Of a stretch of DNA of 64,000 bases, positions 47,397 through 56,587 are shown piece by piece. The notes beneath the pieces are model-generated. The model saw only the letters and a list, made by a program, of their open reading frames with translations. It searched no databases and was not told the DNA's origin. The position numbers were made by a program, and so were the translations under genes. Source of the DNA: Shimia sp. (GTDB lineage: Bacteria; Pseudomonadota; Alphaproteobacteria; Rhodobacterales; Rhodobacteraceae); the NCBI GenBank assembly GCA_024224295.1, contig JAAENN010000345.1:1-64000 (forward strand). Direction: 5' to 3'. Numbering within the stretch: the stretch's first letter is position 1; each line of letters begins with the position of its first letter.

Positions 47397-48053
47397 CTAG
47401 CGCAGATTCATCCGCAACACCAAGGCGCTTGCAAATGGCAGAAGCGCGATCACGCCAAAGGTAATCCCCGCCAGCATAAACAGTGGTGTGGTGATATCCT
47501 GACCTTCCGCACCGCGTCGTGCCAGCTCTGCGCCAAAGATCAGCGTTGGCACGTAAAGTGGCAAAATCAATAGAGAAAGCAACAATCCGCCTCGTTTGAT
47601 GCCCACCGTCAAAGCGGCGCCAAAGGTGCCAATCACGCTCAATGCAGGTGTGCCAAGAGCAAGTGATGTGACCAGCCAGACAAAGCCCTGTGGCGGCAGG
47701 TTGAGCAGCACACCAAAGACCGGGGCTGCGACCACAAGCGGCACCCCTGTTGTGAGCCAATGGGCCAGTGCTTTAACAGTGACCACGCCTTCAAGCGGGA
47801 GCGGCGATGTGGCGACCAAGTCAAGCGTGCCGTCTTCCCAGTCCAGCGCCAGAATGCGGTCCAGCGACAGCAGGCAGGCCAGCAAGGCGCCTAGCCACAA
47901 AACACCGGGGGCAATCTTGGTCAGCAGGCCACTTTCTGGGCCAACCGAAAAAGGCACAAGTATCACAACAATCAGGAAAAACGCGATGCCAAGACCAAAA
48001 CCCCCACCAGCGCGAAAAGCCAGTTTCAGATCGCGAAAAAGCAGAGCCTTCAT
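47397..48053 (-). CDS. ccmB: Heme exporter protein CcmB
   Basis: A 218-residue membrane protein with six helices, the permease subunit of CcmAB. Landmarks: KALLFRDLKLAFRAGGGFGLGIAFFLIVVILVPFSVGPE at the N-terminus, LLACLLSLDRILALDWEDGTLDLVATSPLPLEGVVTVKALAHWL in the coupling region, and GTPALSVIGTFGAALTVGIKRGGLLLSLLILPLYVPTLIFG. The length fits the family (about 220). It overlaps ccmA by 4 bp. CcmAB uses ATP to release holo-CcmE. Confidence 0.94.
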   Translation of the reverse strand: MKALLFRDLKLAFRAGGGFGLGIAFFLIVVILVPFSVGPESGLLTKIAPGVLWLGALLACLLSLDRILALDWEDGTLDLVATSPLPLEGVVTVKALAHWLTTGVPLVVAAPVFGVLLNLPPQGFVWLVTSLALGTPALSVIGTFGAALTVGIKRGGLLLSLLILPLYVPTLIFGAELARRGAEGQDITTPLFMLAGITFGVIALLPFASALVLRMNLR

Positions 48054-48670
48054 AAAAACGCCTCATCATAACCGCTGACCGGCGCATCACCTTGTTTGGC
48101 GCGGAACGGTCCGACGTCCAGCACTGTCACATCCAATCCAAGGTCGATGTGCGTCGCAAGCAAGGCGCTACCACCGTCTGCCAAATGGCTGCGCACAGCA
48201 TCAGCAAAGAGCTGCACGGACGCGGCATCTAAAGAAACGGTTGGTTCGTCCAGAACCCAGATCGGACGGCCTGTCACGAGCAACCGTGCAAGACCAAGAC
48301 GGCGTTTTTGACCCGCTGACAAACTCCCCGCAAGACGGGATCTCAAGTCAACAAGGTCAAAGGCTTGGATGGCTTTTTCGATATTGGATTGGCCGAAGAC
48401 GTCAGCCCAGAACCGCAGGTTCTCCTCGACGCTCAACATGGTCTTCAACCCGTCACTGTGGGCGGCATAGGCCACAACCTCTTCCGGTGCTTCGACCTGC
48501 CCTTTGAGCGGAGGTTGCAGGCCAGCCACCGTACGTAAAAGCGTTGTTTTTCCAACACCGTTTGGACCTTTGACGATCAACGCTTGACCGGGGGTGATCT
48601 CAAAGTTGAGCTCCTCCAGAACCGCCACACCGCCGCGGGCAACACTGACATCTTTGACACGTAAAATCAT
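48050..48670 (-). CDS. ccmA: Cytochrome c biogenesis ATP-binding protein CcmA
   Basis: A 206-residue ABC ATPase, the short form typical of CcmA. Motifs: Walker A KGPNGVGKTTLLRTV, the CcmA-specific LEELNFEITPGQALIVKG lead, signature LSAGQKRRLGLARLLV, Walker B IWVLDEPTVSLD and switch-His ATHIDLGL. It starts the ccmABCDG operon and is coupled to ccmB by an ATGA overlap. The intergenic region upstream contains the second copy of the 42-bp repeat element, oriented away from it. Confidence 0.95.
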   Translation of the reverse strand: MILRVKDVSVARGGVAVLEELNFEITPGQALIVKGPNGVGKTTLLRTVAGLQPPLKGQVEAPEEVVAYAAHSDGLKTMLSVEENLRFWADVFGQSNIEKAIQAFDLVDLRSRLAGSLSAGQKRRLGLARLLVTGRPIWVLDEPTVSLDAASVQLFADAVRSHLADGGSALLATHIDLGLDVTVLDVGPFRAKQGDAPVSGYDEAFL

Positions 48671-48736
48671 GTTCTGAGGCTTACCCCATCCCTCTGGCTG
48701 GCAAAAGGATTAACCTTTTTATACAGCTGTATTTCG

Positions 48737-48778
48737 ACGTCGGTATCGCGTCTGTATCGTGGCTGTATCGCGGAGGTG
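48737..48778 (+). repeat. 42-bp element of 11-nt tandem units, copy 2
   Basis: It has the units GTCGGTATCGC, GTCTGTATCGT and GGCTGTATCGC, followed by GGAGGTG, 39/42 identical to copy 1 (9,649-9,690). It lies upstream of ccmA on the opposite strand. The GGAGGTG is followed closely by ATG and a five-codon frame (MATLT), which may be chance. No in-frame ATG precedes the repeat here. Confidence 0.85.
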
Positions 48779-48843
48779 GGAATGGCTACCTTAACTTAAA
48801 TCAAAGAGTGTTAAGCCAACGTACGTTGCGCTATACTTTTGCG

Positions 48844-49209
48844 TCAGCTTTCCTCTGGCACCGGCAAAAGCACCGCCGCAACGCGACGACCTTCGCTGAC
48901 CAAGACGTTATAGGTGCGGCAGGCCGTCGGGGAGGCCATAGCCTCAATACCTATGCCCGCAGCTTCCAGCGCCTGCCGAAACACAGATTGCACCGGCGTC
49001 ATATTTGCCCCGGTGCCCATCAAGATGAAATCAACCTCTTCCTTGAGGGCCAGCACCGAGTTCACATCCTCATAGCCGCTCCAACTGTGCGCGCCTTTGG
49101 CGTGGATGATGGCACCTCCCGTGATGACTTCACCGCCAATACGGAAAAAGCCCGGCCCGTAGCTGTCGATCGGAATCGCATCCTCATAGGTTACTTCGGT
49201 CATCTGCAT
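48844..49209 (-). CDS. Mth938-like domain protein (DUF498/NDUFAF3 type)
   Basis: A 121-residue protein of the Mth938 family, related to the human complex I assembly factor NDUFAF3. Landmarks: IDSYGPGFFRIGGEVITGGAIIHAKGAHSW near the start, VDFILMGTGANMTPVQSVFRQALEAAGIGIEAMASPTACRTYNVLVSEGRRVAAVLLPV. In bacteria its role is not established; complex I assembly is a suggestion from the human homologue. The ATG at 49,209 has GGAGGG 6 bp upstream. It follows secF on the same strand after a hairpin, so it may have its own promoter or rely on read-through. Confidence 0.85.
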   Translation of the reverse strand: MQMTEVTYEDAIPIDSYGPGFFRIGGEVITGGAIIHAKGAHSWSGYEDVNSVLALKEEVDFILMGTGANMTPVQSVFRQALEAAGIGIEAMASPTACRTYNVLVSEGRRVAAVLLPVPEES

Positions 49210-49249
49210 GGCACGCCCTCCAGTCGTGACGGTAACTCAATGGATACCC

Positions 49250-49290
49250 TAAAAAGGCTTCGGGCGCCCCTTTTGTGGGACGCCCGAAAG
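49250..49290 (-). terminator. Hairpin after secF
   Basis: On the minus strand, CTTTCGGGCG... (from 49,290) pairs with CGCCCGAAG (to 49,258), a long GC-rich stem around an AAAA loop, followed by CCTTTTTAG. It probably terminates secDF transcription, with possible read-through into the Mth938-like gene. Confidence 0.7.
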
Positions 49291-49296
49291 AATGGA

Positions 49297-50265
49297 TTAT
49301 GCGTCGATGTCAGCAAACTTGTTGCCTGCCGTATTAGCCTGCTTGGACCAATCGCGCTTCACGCCAAGTTTCAGAAGCGCGGCAGAGGCGATGAAGACCG
49401 AGGAATAGGTCCCGACAATCACGCCCCAGATCATGGCAAAAACAAAACCACGGATCACATCACCACCCAGCACAAACAGCGAAATCAGCGCAAGCAAGGT
49501 TGTGGCCGAGGTCATCACGGTCCGGCTCAGCGTTTCGTTGATGGAGAGGTTCAGCACCTCTTTCAGGTCCATCTTCTTATACTTGCGCAGGTTTTCCCGG
49601 ACGCGGTCAAACACAACCACGGTGTCGTTGAGCGAGTAGCCCACGATGGTCAGCAGCGCCGCGATGATGGCCAGGTCAAATTTGATTTGCAGCTCGGAGA
49701 ACACGCCAATGGTCAATACCACATCGTGCACAAGCGCCATCACAGCACCTAAAGCAAACTGCCATTCAAAGCGCAGCCAGATGTAGACAAGTACCGCGCC
49801 AATCGCGAGAAGAACTGCAATCACAGCAGTGGTAATCAATTCGCCGGACACTTTTGGCCCCACGGATTCCACGGACACAAAAGTGATGTCCGGCGCGACG
49901 GTTTGCAGCTGTGCTTCAACTGTCCGGATTAGGTCGGCGGTGACCGCTTCCTCGCCGTCTTGGGCTTGGATGCGGATCATGGTGACGTGCTGATCTTCTT
50001 CGAAAGTGGGGTCAAACACTTCGGTGATCGAAATGTCGCCTAGATCCAAAGGTTCTAGCGCGGCGCGGTAATCTGCGATCACCACTTCCTGTGCACTTTC
50101 GGTGCGGATGGTGGTGCCACCTTTAAAGTCGATGCCGAAGTTCAGGCCTTGGATGAAGAAACTCACCAGTGCCGCCACCATCAGAGCGCCGGAGATACCG
50201 AGCCACAGCGTGGGGCGGGAGAAGAAATCCCATTTGGTCTCTTGGGGAACAAGTCTCAAACGCAT
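49297..50265 (-). CDS. secF: Protein translocase subunit SecF
   Basis: A 322-residue membrane protein with six helices. The N-terminal region LRLVPQETKWDFFSRP leads into helix 1, then NFGIDFKGGTTIRTESAQ, the SecF hallmark. Later are AVLVYIWLRFEWQFALGAVMALVHDVVLTIGVFSELQIKFDLAIIAALLTIVGYSLNDTVVVFDRVRENLRKYKK and LNETLSRTVMTSATTLLALISLFVLGGDVIRGF-type segments (INETLSRTVMTS). It helps pull secreted proteins out of the Sec channel using the proton gradient. It lies 3 bp after secD, in an operon with yajC. Confidence 0.96.
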   Translation of the reverse strand: MRLRLVPQETKWDFFSRPTLWLGISGALMVAALVSFFIQGLNFGIDFKGGTTIRTESAQEVVIADYRAALEPLDLGDISITEVFDPTFEEDQHVTMIRIQAQDGEEAVTADLIRTVEAQLQTVAPDITFVSVESVGPKVSGELITTAVIAVLLAIGAVLVYIWLRFEWQFALGAVMALVHDVVLTIGVFSELQIKFDLAIIAALLTIVGYSLNDTVVVFDRVRENLRKYKKMDLKEVLNLSINETLSRTVMTSATTLLALISLFVLGGDVIRGFVFAMIWGVIVGTYSSVFIASAALLKLGVKRDWSKQANTAGNKFADIDA

Positions 50266-50268
50266 GGC

Positions 50269-51930
50269 TTATACCTCGATTGTCTTGGGACGGCGGCGTT
50301 CAAACCACATCACGATAAGCACGCGCGTCACAAAGATCGCGGTGAAAACCGAGGTGAGGATGCCAAGGCCGAGTGTGATGGCAAAGCCGCGCACCGGGCC
50401 GGAGCCCACGGCAAAGAGGATCACAGCGGTGATGAAGGTGGTGATGTTGGCGTCCAAAATGGCTGAGAGGGCTTTTTCATAGCCAAGCTCGATGGCGCGG
50501 GCTGGACCTTTGGCGGATTTGAGCTCTTCGCGAATACGCTCAAACACGAGCACGTTGGCATCCACCGCCATACCAATGGTCAGAACGATCCCCGCAATAC
50601 CCGGCAAGGTCAAGGTCGCACCAATCAGGCTAAGGAGACCAAAGATCAAACCGACGTTAATAATCAGTGCGAAATTGGCAAAGACGCCAAATGTGCCGTA
50701 GCTCAGGAACATGAAGATCAGCACACCGACAAAAGCCACGATACAGGCAATGCGGCCTGCCTCGATGCTGTCTTGGCCCAGTTCCGGGCCGATGGTGCGT
50801 TCTTCCAGAAAGGTAAGTTCCGCAGGCAAAGCGCCCGCGCGCAGCAACACGGCGAGGTTGGTGCTTTCTTCCACTGAGAAACGTCCGGTTATGATGCCGG
50901 AGCCGCCGGGAATGTGGCTTTGAATCACGGGGGCGGAAATGACTTCGTTGTCCAGCACAATCGCAAAGGGACTGCCAATGTTTTCGGCGGTATAGTCGCC
51001 AAATTTGCGCGCGCCTGTGGTGTTAAACCGGAAGGACACTGCCGGACGGTTGTTCTGATCAAAGCTTGGCTGTGCATCCACCAGTTCTTCGCCGGTCACA
51101 ACGGGCGCAGCTTCAACAATGTAATAAACACCCTCTTCATCGATGGATGGCAGGACCTTGTTGCCAACTCCAGCTGCTGCATCGGCGTCAGAGGTGCGGC
51201 TCACAACCGGATTGAACGTCAGCTGTGCCGTGGTGCCGATGATCTTTTTGAGCTCAGAGGCGGATCCAATGCCCGGCACCTGAATGAGGATACGGTCAGC
51301 GCCCTGGCGCTGAATGGTTGGCTCACGTGTGCCCACTTCGTCGATCCGACGGCGGATGATTTCCAGCGATTGCTGCACTGTGCGTTCGTTAGACGCGAGT
51401 TTCTCCGCGTCTGACAATTCCACAATGACCATGTCACCTTCGGTGCGCACATTGATGTCGCTGGCCCCTGCCCCGGTGAGCGAGGTCACCGGACGCGACA
51501 GACCACGCACAAGGCTTGCCGCCTCCTGAATGGCTTCAGGCTTTGAGATTTTAAAACGCAACTCGGTGCCCGGACCGGGCTGTTGGCGAATAGTGCCGAT
51601 GGTGGCACGCTCGCCACGCAGCAGGTCGCGTACTTCTGGCCAGAAGCTGGTCATGCGGGCGGCATGAACATCTTCGACCTGAACTTCAGCCAGAAGATGG
51701 GCACCGCCGCGCAAATCAAGACCTAGGTTCACCAAACGGGATGGCAGATAAGATGGCCAACCGGCAATCAACGTGTCTGTATTCTCGTTGGTGATACCGG
51801 CGTCCATATCGGCCACGGCATCATTATGGGCCTCAACCCTCGGATAAAACGCGTTTGGCATGGCCAGAAGCAGGCCCACCACGCAGGTGAGCCAGATCAG
51901 GACCCGTTTCCAAAGGTCAATTTGCAGCAT
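50269..51930 (-). CDS. secD: Protein translocase subunit SecD
   Basis: A 553-residue membrane protein with an N-terminal helix, a large periplasmic domain (about 40-370) and five C-terminal helices. Landmarks: LGLDLRGGAHLLAEVQ near 68-83, VEQSLEIIRRRIDEVGTREPTIQRQGADRILIQVPG-type segments (QQSLEIIRRRIDEVG), and the RND-type helices with GIVLTIGMAVDANVLVFERIREE, which carries the conserved Asp-Ala-Asn motif. The length matches secD of alphaproteobacteria (about 550). The order yajC-secD-secF is standard. It lies 31 bp past yajC. Confidence 0.96.
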   Translation of the reverse strand: MLQIDLWKRVLIWLTCVVGLLLAMPNAFYPRVEAHNDAVADMDAGITNENTDTLIAGWPSYLPSRLVNLGLDLRGGAHLLAEVQVEDVHAARMTSFWPEVRDLLRGERATIGTIRQQPGPGTELRFKISKPEAIQEAASLVRGLSRPVTSLTGAGASDINVRTEGDMVIVELSDAEKLASNERTVQQSLEIIRRRIDEVGTREPTIQRQGADRILIQVPGIGSASELKKIIGTTAQLTFNPVVSRTSDADAAAGVGNKVLPSIDEEGVYYIVEAAPVVTGEELVDAQPSFDQNNRPAVSFRFNTTGARKFGDYTAENIGSPFAIVLDNEVISAPVIQSHIPGGSGIITGRFSVEESTNLAVLLRAGALPAELTFLEERTIGPELGQDSIEAGRIACIVAFVGVLIFMFLSYGTFGVFANFALIINVGLIFGLLSLIGATLTLPGIAGIVLTIGMAVDANVLVFERIREELKSAKGPARAIELGYEKALSAILDANITTFITAVILFAVGSGPVRGFAITLGLGILTSVFTAIFVTRVLIVMWFERRRPKTIEV

Positions 51931-51961
51931 GTCAGATGCCCTGTTGGTCTTGTTATTGGGT

Positions 51962-52246
51962 TTACTCGGCTTTGGCCGGTTCGGTCTTGGACGTCACGTT
52001 TGCGATGGTGGATTTTACCACGCGCACTTTCACGCCTTCAGCCAGCTCAACTTCAACTTCGTTGTCGTCTTTGACCTTGCTCACCTTACCGATCAGACCG
52101 CCCTGGGTCACAACCTGATCGCCACGACGCACGGCCGCGACCATGGCTTGGTGTTCCTTTACTTTTTTCTGCTGCGGGCGGATCAGCAGGAAATACATGA
52201 TCGCGAAGATCAGAATGAGCGGCAGAAACTGGCCGATTTGGTCCAT
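51962..52246 (-). CDS. yajC: Preprotein translocase subunit YajC
   Basis: A 94-residue protein: one membrane helix (FLPLILIFAIMYFLLIRPQQKKVKEHQ, about 7-33) and a small cytoplasmic domain (GDQVVTQGGLIGKVSKVKDDNEVEVELAEGVKVRVVKSTIANV), the standard YajC form. It associates with SecDF. The frame stays open upstream, but ATG 52,246 with GAGGA upstream is the family start. It heads the yajC-secD-secF operon and diverges from serS across 220 bp, in which no further gene was seen. Confidence 0.94.
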   Translation of the reverse strand: MDQIGQFLPLILIFAIMYFLLIRPQQKKVKEHQAMVAAVRRGDQVVTQGGLIGKVSKVKDDNEVEVELAEGVKVRVVKSTIANVTSKTEPAKAE

Positions 52247-52468
52247 GGTGTCAGGTCCTCTGTAAGTGCGGGATTGCCCCGTAAAAGTCGCAGGGAACCT
52301 ATGGGGCCTTGACGACACTTGCAAGGTGTCAAAGGGCTTGACGGAGCGCCTTGTTGCCTTAAGAGCCTCCATATGTCGCTGTGAACGTCGGGTGGTTACG
52401 ATTGACCAAAAAATCCGGCATAAGCTGGGGCGTGAAACGACTCGTCTCAAGCATGAAGGATAAGAGAG

Positions 52469-53761
52469 ATGCATGACATTAAAGCGATCCGCGAAAACCC
52501 GGCCGCTTTTGACGCCGCCCTGACCCGCCGTGGGGATGAGGCCATGTCATCCTCCTTGTTGGCTTTGGATGAAGAGCGTCGCGCCAAAATTGGCGCAGCT
52601 GAGGCGGCGCAGGCGGCGCAAAAGGCTGCGGCCAAAGAAGTCGGTGCGGCCAAGGCCAAAGGCGACGAGGCTGAGTTCGAGCGTTTGCGCGCGCTGGTGG
52701 GTGAGAAAAAATCCGAAGTGGCCGCGATGCAAAACGAGGCAAAGGAGATTGACGCCAAGCTGACCGACGCTTTGGCGCGCATTGCCAACTTGCCGGCTGA
52801 AGATGTGCCAAACGGTGCAGATGAGGACGACAACGTCGAAATCAAACAGTGGGGCACGCCCAAAACCTTTGATTTCACACCGGTTGAACACTTCGAGATT
52901 GGTGGCGTGGCCGCCAGCATGGATTTCGAAACCGCAGCCAAAATCTCCGGCGCACGGTTTGTGATGTTAAAAGGCGCTGTGGCGCGCATCCACCGCGCCT
53001 TGGCGCAGTTCATGATCGACACCCACGTGGACGAAAACGGGCTGACCGAGGTCAACACCCCGGTTCTGGTGCGAGATGAGGCGATGTATGGCACCGACAA
53101 GTTGCCAAAATTTGCCGAGGACAGCTATCAGACCACCAATGGCTGGTGGTTGATCTCGACCTCTGAAATTCCACTCACCTATTCGGTGGCCGCAGATATT
53201 CTGGACGAAAGCGCTCTGCCGATCCGCATGACCGCGCATTCGCTGTGTTTCCGCAGCGAAGCGGGCAGCGCAGGCAAGGACACCTCCGGCATGCTGCGTC
53301 AGCACCAGTTTGAGAAGGTGGAGATGGTGTCGGTGACCCACCCGGACGAGTCTGACAATGAGCAGAAACGCATGTTGGGCTGCGCCGAAGGCATTTTGGA
53401 ACAGCTGGGCATTCCTTATCGCACTGTGGTGCTCTGCACCGGTGACATGGGCTTTGGCGCGCGCCGCACCTATGACATCGAAGCCTGGATTCCGGGCCAA
53501 GATACCTATCGCGAGATCAGCTCTGTCTCCACCACCGGTGCGTTTCAGGCCCGCCGCATGAACGCACGCTTCCGTCCTGCAGACGGTGGCAAGCCCGAGT
53601 ATGTGCACACTCTGAACGGCTCCGGCCTTGCCGTGGGCCGCTGTCTGATTGCGGTGCTGGAAAATGGCCAGAAAGCGGATGGCTCTGTGGTATTGCCAGA
53701 GGCTCTGGTGCCGTATCTAGGCGGCAAGTCAACGCTGAGCGCAGACGGCAAACTGGTTTAA
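52469..53761 (+). CDS. serS: Serine--tRNA ligase
   Basis: A 430-residue class II aminoacyl-tRNA synthetase charging tRNA-Ser, including the tRNA-Ser(GGA) found at 3,060-3,150. The N-terminal coiled coil binding the long variable arm spans about 25-100 ([22 protein letters not shown]). Catalytic motifs 2 and 3 are visible: [15 protein letters not shown] with [11 protein letters not shown] upstream, and [18 protein letters not shown]. The serine-binding TSEIPLTY block is present. It is monocistronic with a clear terminator. The ATG follows an AAGGATAAGAGAG sequence. Confidence 0.97.
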   Translation: MHDIKAIRENPAAFDAALTRRGDEAMSSSLLALDEERRAKIGAAEAAQAAQKAAAKEVGAAKAKGDEAEFERLRALVGEKKSEVAAMQNEAKEIDAKLTDALARIANLPAEDVPNGADEDDNVEIKQWGTPKTFDFTPVEHFEIGGVAASMDFETAAKISGARFVMLKGAVARIHRALAQFMIDTHVDENGLTEVNTPVLVRDEAMYGTDKLPKFAEDSYQTTNGWWLISTSEIPLTYSVAADILDESALPIRMTAHSLCFRSEAGSAGKDTSGMLRQHQFEKVEMVSVTHPDESDNEQKRMLGCAEGILEQLGIPYRTVVLCTGDMGFGARRTYDIEAWIPGQDTYREISSVSTTGAFQARRMNARFRPADGGKPEYVHTLNGSGLAVGRCLIAVLENGQKADGSVVLPEALVPYLGGKSTLSADGKLV

Positions 53762-53785
53762 GTCCCAGTAAAAGCATGTGAAAAC

Positions 53786-53819
53786 AAAGCGCGGCTCATA
53801 TGAAACCGCGCTTTTTCAT
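53786..53819 (+). terminator. Terminator of serS
   Basis: Stem AAAGCGCGG (53786-53794) / CCGCGCTTT (53806-53814), loop of 11 bases, tail TTCATTT. It lies about 25 bp past the serS stop codon. Confidence 0.88.
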
Positions 53820-53833
53820 TTGTCCTTAAGTAT

Positions 53834-53861
53834 CCCGGGGGTCTGGGGGCTGGCCCCCGGG
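53834..53861. repeat. CCCGGGGG intergenic palindrome
   Basis: Inverted repeat CCCGGGGG (53834-53841) / CCCCCGGG (53854-53861) enclosing a G-rich centre (TCTGGGGGCTGG). It ends exactly at the stop codon of the desaturase gene. Similar GC-palindromes are scattered in Rhodobacterales genomes; it may act as an RNA-stabilising hairpin or a repeat element. No T-run follows, so it is not a typical terminator. Confidence 0.6.
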
Positions 53862-54842
53862 CTATTCTGCCGGGACCGCGCCTTGCGGCTGATTTTTGGG
53901 AAAAGGCACCAACCGCTCCTGTTCTTCATCCCACAGCTTAAGGGAAAACGACCGGATCGCCTCTGGCCACTCAATAGTAGGTAGGTCGTATTCGGCGCGG
54001 ATCATCTGGTGACATTTTCGTAAATTGTAATGTGGGATGCGCGCATTGAAGTGGTGAATATCATGGTAGGCGATATTCGCACTCGCCAAGTCCATCCACC
54101 AGCCGAGGTCCAAGGCTGACGAGCCTTGCAGGGCCGCCAAACGTGGATCCAGATCAGGACGGCGGTCCCAATAAGTGTCCTCAAAATTGTGCTGTAGGTA
54201 AACCATGAATACGCCCACCATGCCGCCAAAGAACGACGCAAAGAACCAGATCAGCACACCGGTCCAGCCTGCAAGTGCGTAAATCACGCCCATATAGCCA
54301 ACGATCACCACGTTATGCAGCAGCACCGATTTCCACATGGTGTGAGCATTTTTAGGCCATCGATAGCGGATGAAATAGGTGAAAAGGCTGCCCAACGGGA
54401 TCAAAACCAAAGGATTGCGATAAAGCCGGTATTGTAGGCGCTGCCAGAACCCGGCCTCCCTCCACTCCCGCAAAGTCATTGTGTGGATCTCACCGGTTTC
54501 GCGATGCTCCAGATTACCGATATGGCTGTGATGCATGTTATGATTGTGGCGCATGGCCGCATATGGCGCGAAGGTGACCACAGACAGCGCTTCTCCGGCC
54601 CAATCATTGTGTTTGCGGCTTTTGAACAGCGAGACATGGCCAGTGTCATGCTGCAACACATAAAGACGCACGGCGGAGAGGCCGTTAAGCATCATCATCG
54701 GAATCAGAATGTACCAAGTGTCCTGATTGGCAATCGCCAGAGTGAGCGTGGCAAAATAGAACGCAAACGTGCCAAAAAAGCTAATCGCGCCAATGCGATC
54801 GTCTTGCACAGTGAATTCTTTCAAGCGCTCGCGAATCTCCAT
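53862..54842 (-). CDS. Fatty acid desaturase
   Basis: A 326-residue membrane di-iron desaturase. The three histidine boxes are present: HDTGHVSLF (about 68-76), HNHNMHHSHIGN (about 98-109) and a C-terminal HDIHHF within NIAYHDIHHFNARIPHYNLRKCH (about 254-276). Four or more membrane helices lie between them. It introduces double bonds into acyl chains of membrane lipids, or hydroxylates a lipid or carotenoid; position and substrate cannot be read. The ATG at 54,842 opens MEIRERLKEFTVQDD. It is a single gene, convergent with serS, with the CCCGGGGG palindrome at its 3-prime end. Confidence 0.88.
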   Translation of the reverse strand: MEIRERLKEFTVQDDRIGAISFFGTFAFYFATLTLAIANQDTWYILIPMMMLNGLSAVRLYVLQHDTGHVSLFKSRKHNDWAGEALSVVTFAPYAAMRHNHNMHHSHIGNLEHRETGEIHTMTLREWREAGFWQRLQYRLYRNPLVLIPLGSLFTYFIRYRWPKNAHTMWKSVLLHNVVIVGYMGVIYALAGWTGVLIWFFASFFGGMVGVFMVYLQHNFEDTYWDRRPDLDPRLAALQGSSALDLGWWMDLASANIAYHDIHHFNARIPHYNLRKCHQMIRAEYDLPTIEWPEAIRSFSLKLWDEEQERLVPFPKNQPQGAVPAE

Positions 54843-55045
54843 CGCAAACCTCTCTTCTCAAATCAAATTTCCGCCTGAGCGACGCCGAAAACCAGCGAGG
54901 CTTGGGTTTTAAGTCTGTGTGATCCCGAAATTTCGAACCACTTAACAAGAGTATAACGCGAATTTGTGAAGCCACAATGCAGCTATCGCCGCACATAGAC
55001 TGTACGGCGATAAATGAGTTCCAGAGTCTGAAGTTTTTTAACCGA

Positions 55046-56539
55046 TCAAAAGCCTGCGTCGCGGCCTTTGATGTGTTTGCGCAGACGCGAGGGCGTAGAC
55101 TTTTTCTTACCCTTGTAGGGGTTCTTGTCCCCCTGACCGCGCATGATCAGACGGATCGGCGTACCCGGCATGTCGAATGTCTCGCGCAAGCCATTCACAA
55201 GATAACGCGAATAGCTCGCGGGCAGCTTGTCCGGGTGGGAGCACATCACCACAAAGCCCGGCGGACGAGTTTTGGCCTGTGTCATATATCGCAGCTTGAT
55301 GCGCTTGCCCTGCGGTGCAGGTGGCGGGTGCTGTTGCAGCATTTCCACCAGCCAGCGGTTCAGGGCCGCTGTTGGAATCCGGCGGTTCCAGGTGTCATAG
55401 GCGTTCAAGATGGCATCATTCAACCGATCAAGACCGCGACCAGTCTTGGCAGAAACGGTAATGAGCGGTGCGCCACGCAGCTGAGGTAACAAGCGATTAA
55501 AGGCTTCTTTCAACTCGCGCAGTTTTTCCTGTTTGTGCTCTTCCACGTCCCATTTGTTGACCGCCACAACCACTGCACGGCCTTCGCGCTCTGCCAAATC
55601 CGCAATGCGCAGGTCTTGCTGCTCAAATGGGATCGCCGCGTCCAACAGCACAACCACCACTTCGGCGAACTTTACCGCACGCAGGCCATCGCCAACAGAT
55701 AGCTTTTCAAGCTTGTCCTGCACTTTGGCCTTTTTACGCATACCAGCGGTGTCAAAAATCCGCATAGGGGTGTCGCCCCAATCCGTACGCAGCGATATCG
55801 CATCGCGGGTTATGCCCGCTTCTGGGCCGGTCAGCAAACGATCCTCGCCAACGATCTTGTTGATTAGCGTGGATTTTCCGGCATTTGGGCGACCAACCAC
55901 AGCGATCTGCAACGGCTTGTTTTCGGAGATTTGCTGACTTGGCCGCAGACCTCCTTCATCAAACTCATCGTCCCAATCTCCGTCTTCCTCAAGCTCAACG
56001 TCCACTTCAACTTCATCATCCAAAGCCTCTTGGCGTTTGGAAAAATCGTCGGCGATGGGCATAAGTTGAGAATACAGGTCATTTAGACCTTCACCGTGCT
56101 CAGCGGACAGACGGATAGGCTCACCCAAGCCTAAAGAATAGGCGTCAAGTACACCGGCGTCGGCTGCTCTGCCTTCACCTTTGTTCGCAGCCAGCAGAAC
56201 GTGAGCGGATTTCTTGCGCAAGATCTCGGCGAAAACCATATCAGTTGGCGTCACACCAGCGCGTGCATCGATCATAAACAAACAGATGTCCGCCATATCA
56301 ACTGCGCGTTCGGTCAGGCGGCGCATACGACCTTCGAGACTGTCATCGGTAGCGTCTTCCAGACCGGCCGTGTCGATCACTGTGAAGCGTAAATCCGCCA
56401 GTTTGGCATCGCCTTCGCGCAGATCACGCGTGACTCCGGGCTGGTCGTCGACCAGCGCCAGTTTTTTGCCTACAAGGCGATTGAACAGGGTGGATTTGCC
56501 CACGTTTGGGCGGCCCACAATGGCGAGCGTAAAACTCAT
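55046..56539 (-). CDS. der: Ribosome biogenesis GTPase Der (EngA)
   Basis: A 497-residue double-GTPase. Each G domain has its own motifs: [14 protein letters not shown] and DTAGLED with NKGEG in the first, [25 protein letters not shown] and NKWD in the second. The C-terminal KH-like domain includes [25 protein letters not shown]. An acidic linker ([24 protein letters not shown], about 170-200) separates the G domains and is longer than in E. coli. Der acts in 50S assembly and is essential. It is the third gene of a yfgM-bamB-der block. Confidence 0.97.
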   Translation of the reverse strand: MSFTLAIVGRPNVGKSTLFNRLVGKKLALVDDQPGVTRDLREGDAKLADLRFTVIDTAGLEDATDDSLEGRMRRLTERAVDMADICLFMIDARAGVTPTDMVFAEILRKKSAHVLLAANKGEGRAADAGVLDAYSLGLGEPIRLSAEHGEGLNDLYSQLMPIADDFSKRQEALDDEVEVDVELEEDGDWDDEFDEGGLRPSQQISENKPLQIAVVGRPNAGKSTLINKIVGEDRLLTGPEAGITRDAISLRTDWGDTPMRIFDTAGMRKKAKVQDKLEKLSVGDGLRAVKFAEVVVVLLDAAIPFEQQDLRIADLAEREGRAVVVAVNKWDVEEHKQEKLRELKEAFNRLLPQLRGAPLITVSAKTGRGLDRLNDAILNAYDTWNRRIPTAALNRWLVEMLQQHPPPAPQGKRIKLRYMTQAKTRPPGFVVMCSHPDKLPASYSRYLVNGLRETFDMPGTPIRLIMRGQGDKNPYKGKKKSTPSRLRKHIKGRDAGF

Positions 56540-56587
56540 GACAGATCTCCGGAACGTCTGAAGTCGCTCCGATACAGCATTATTGCG

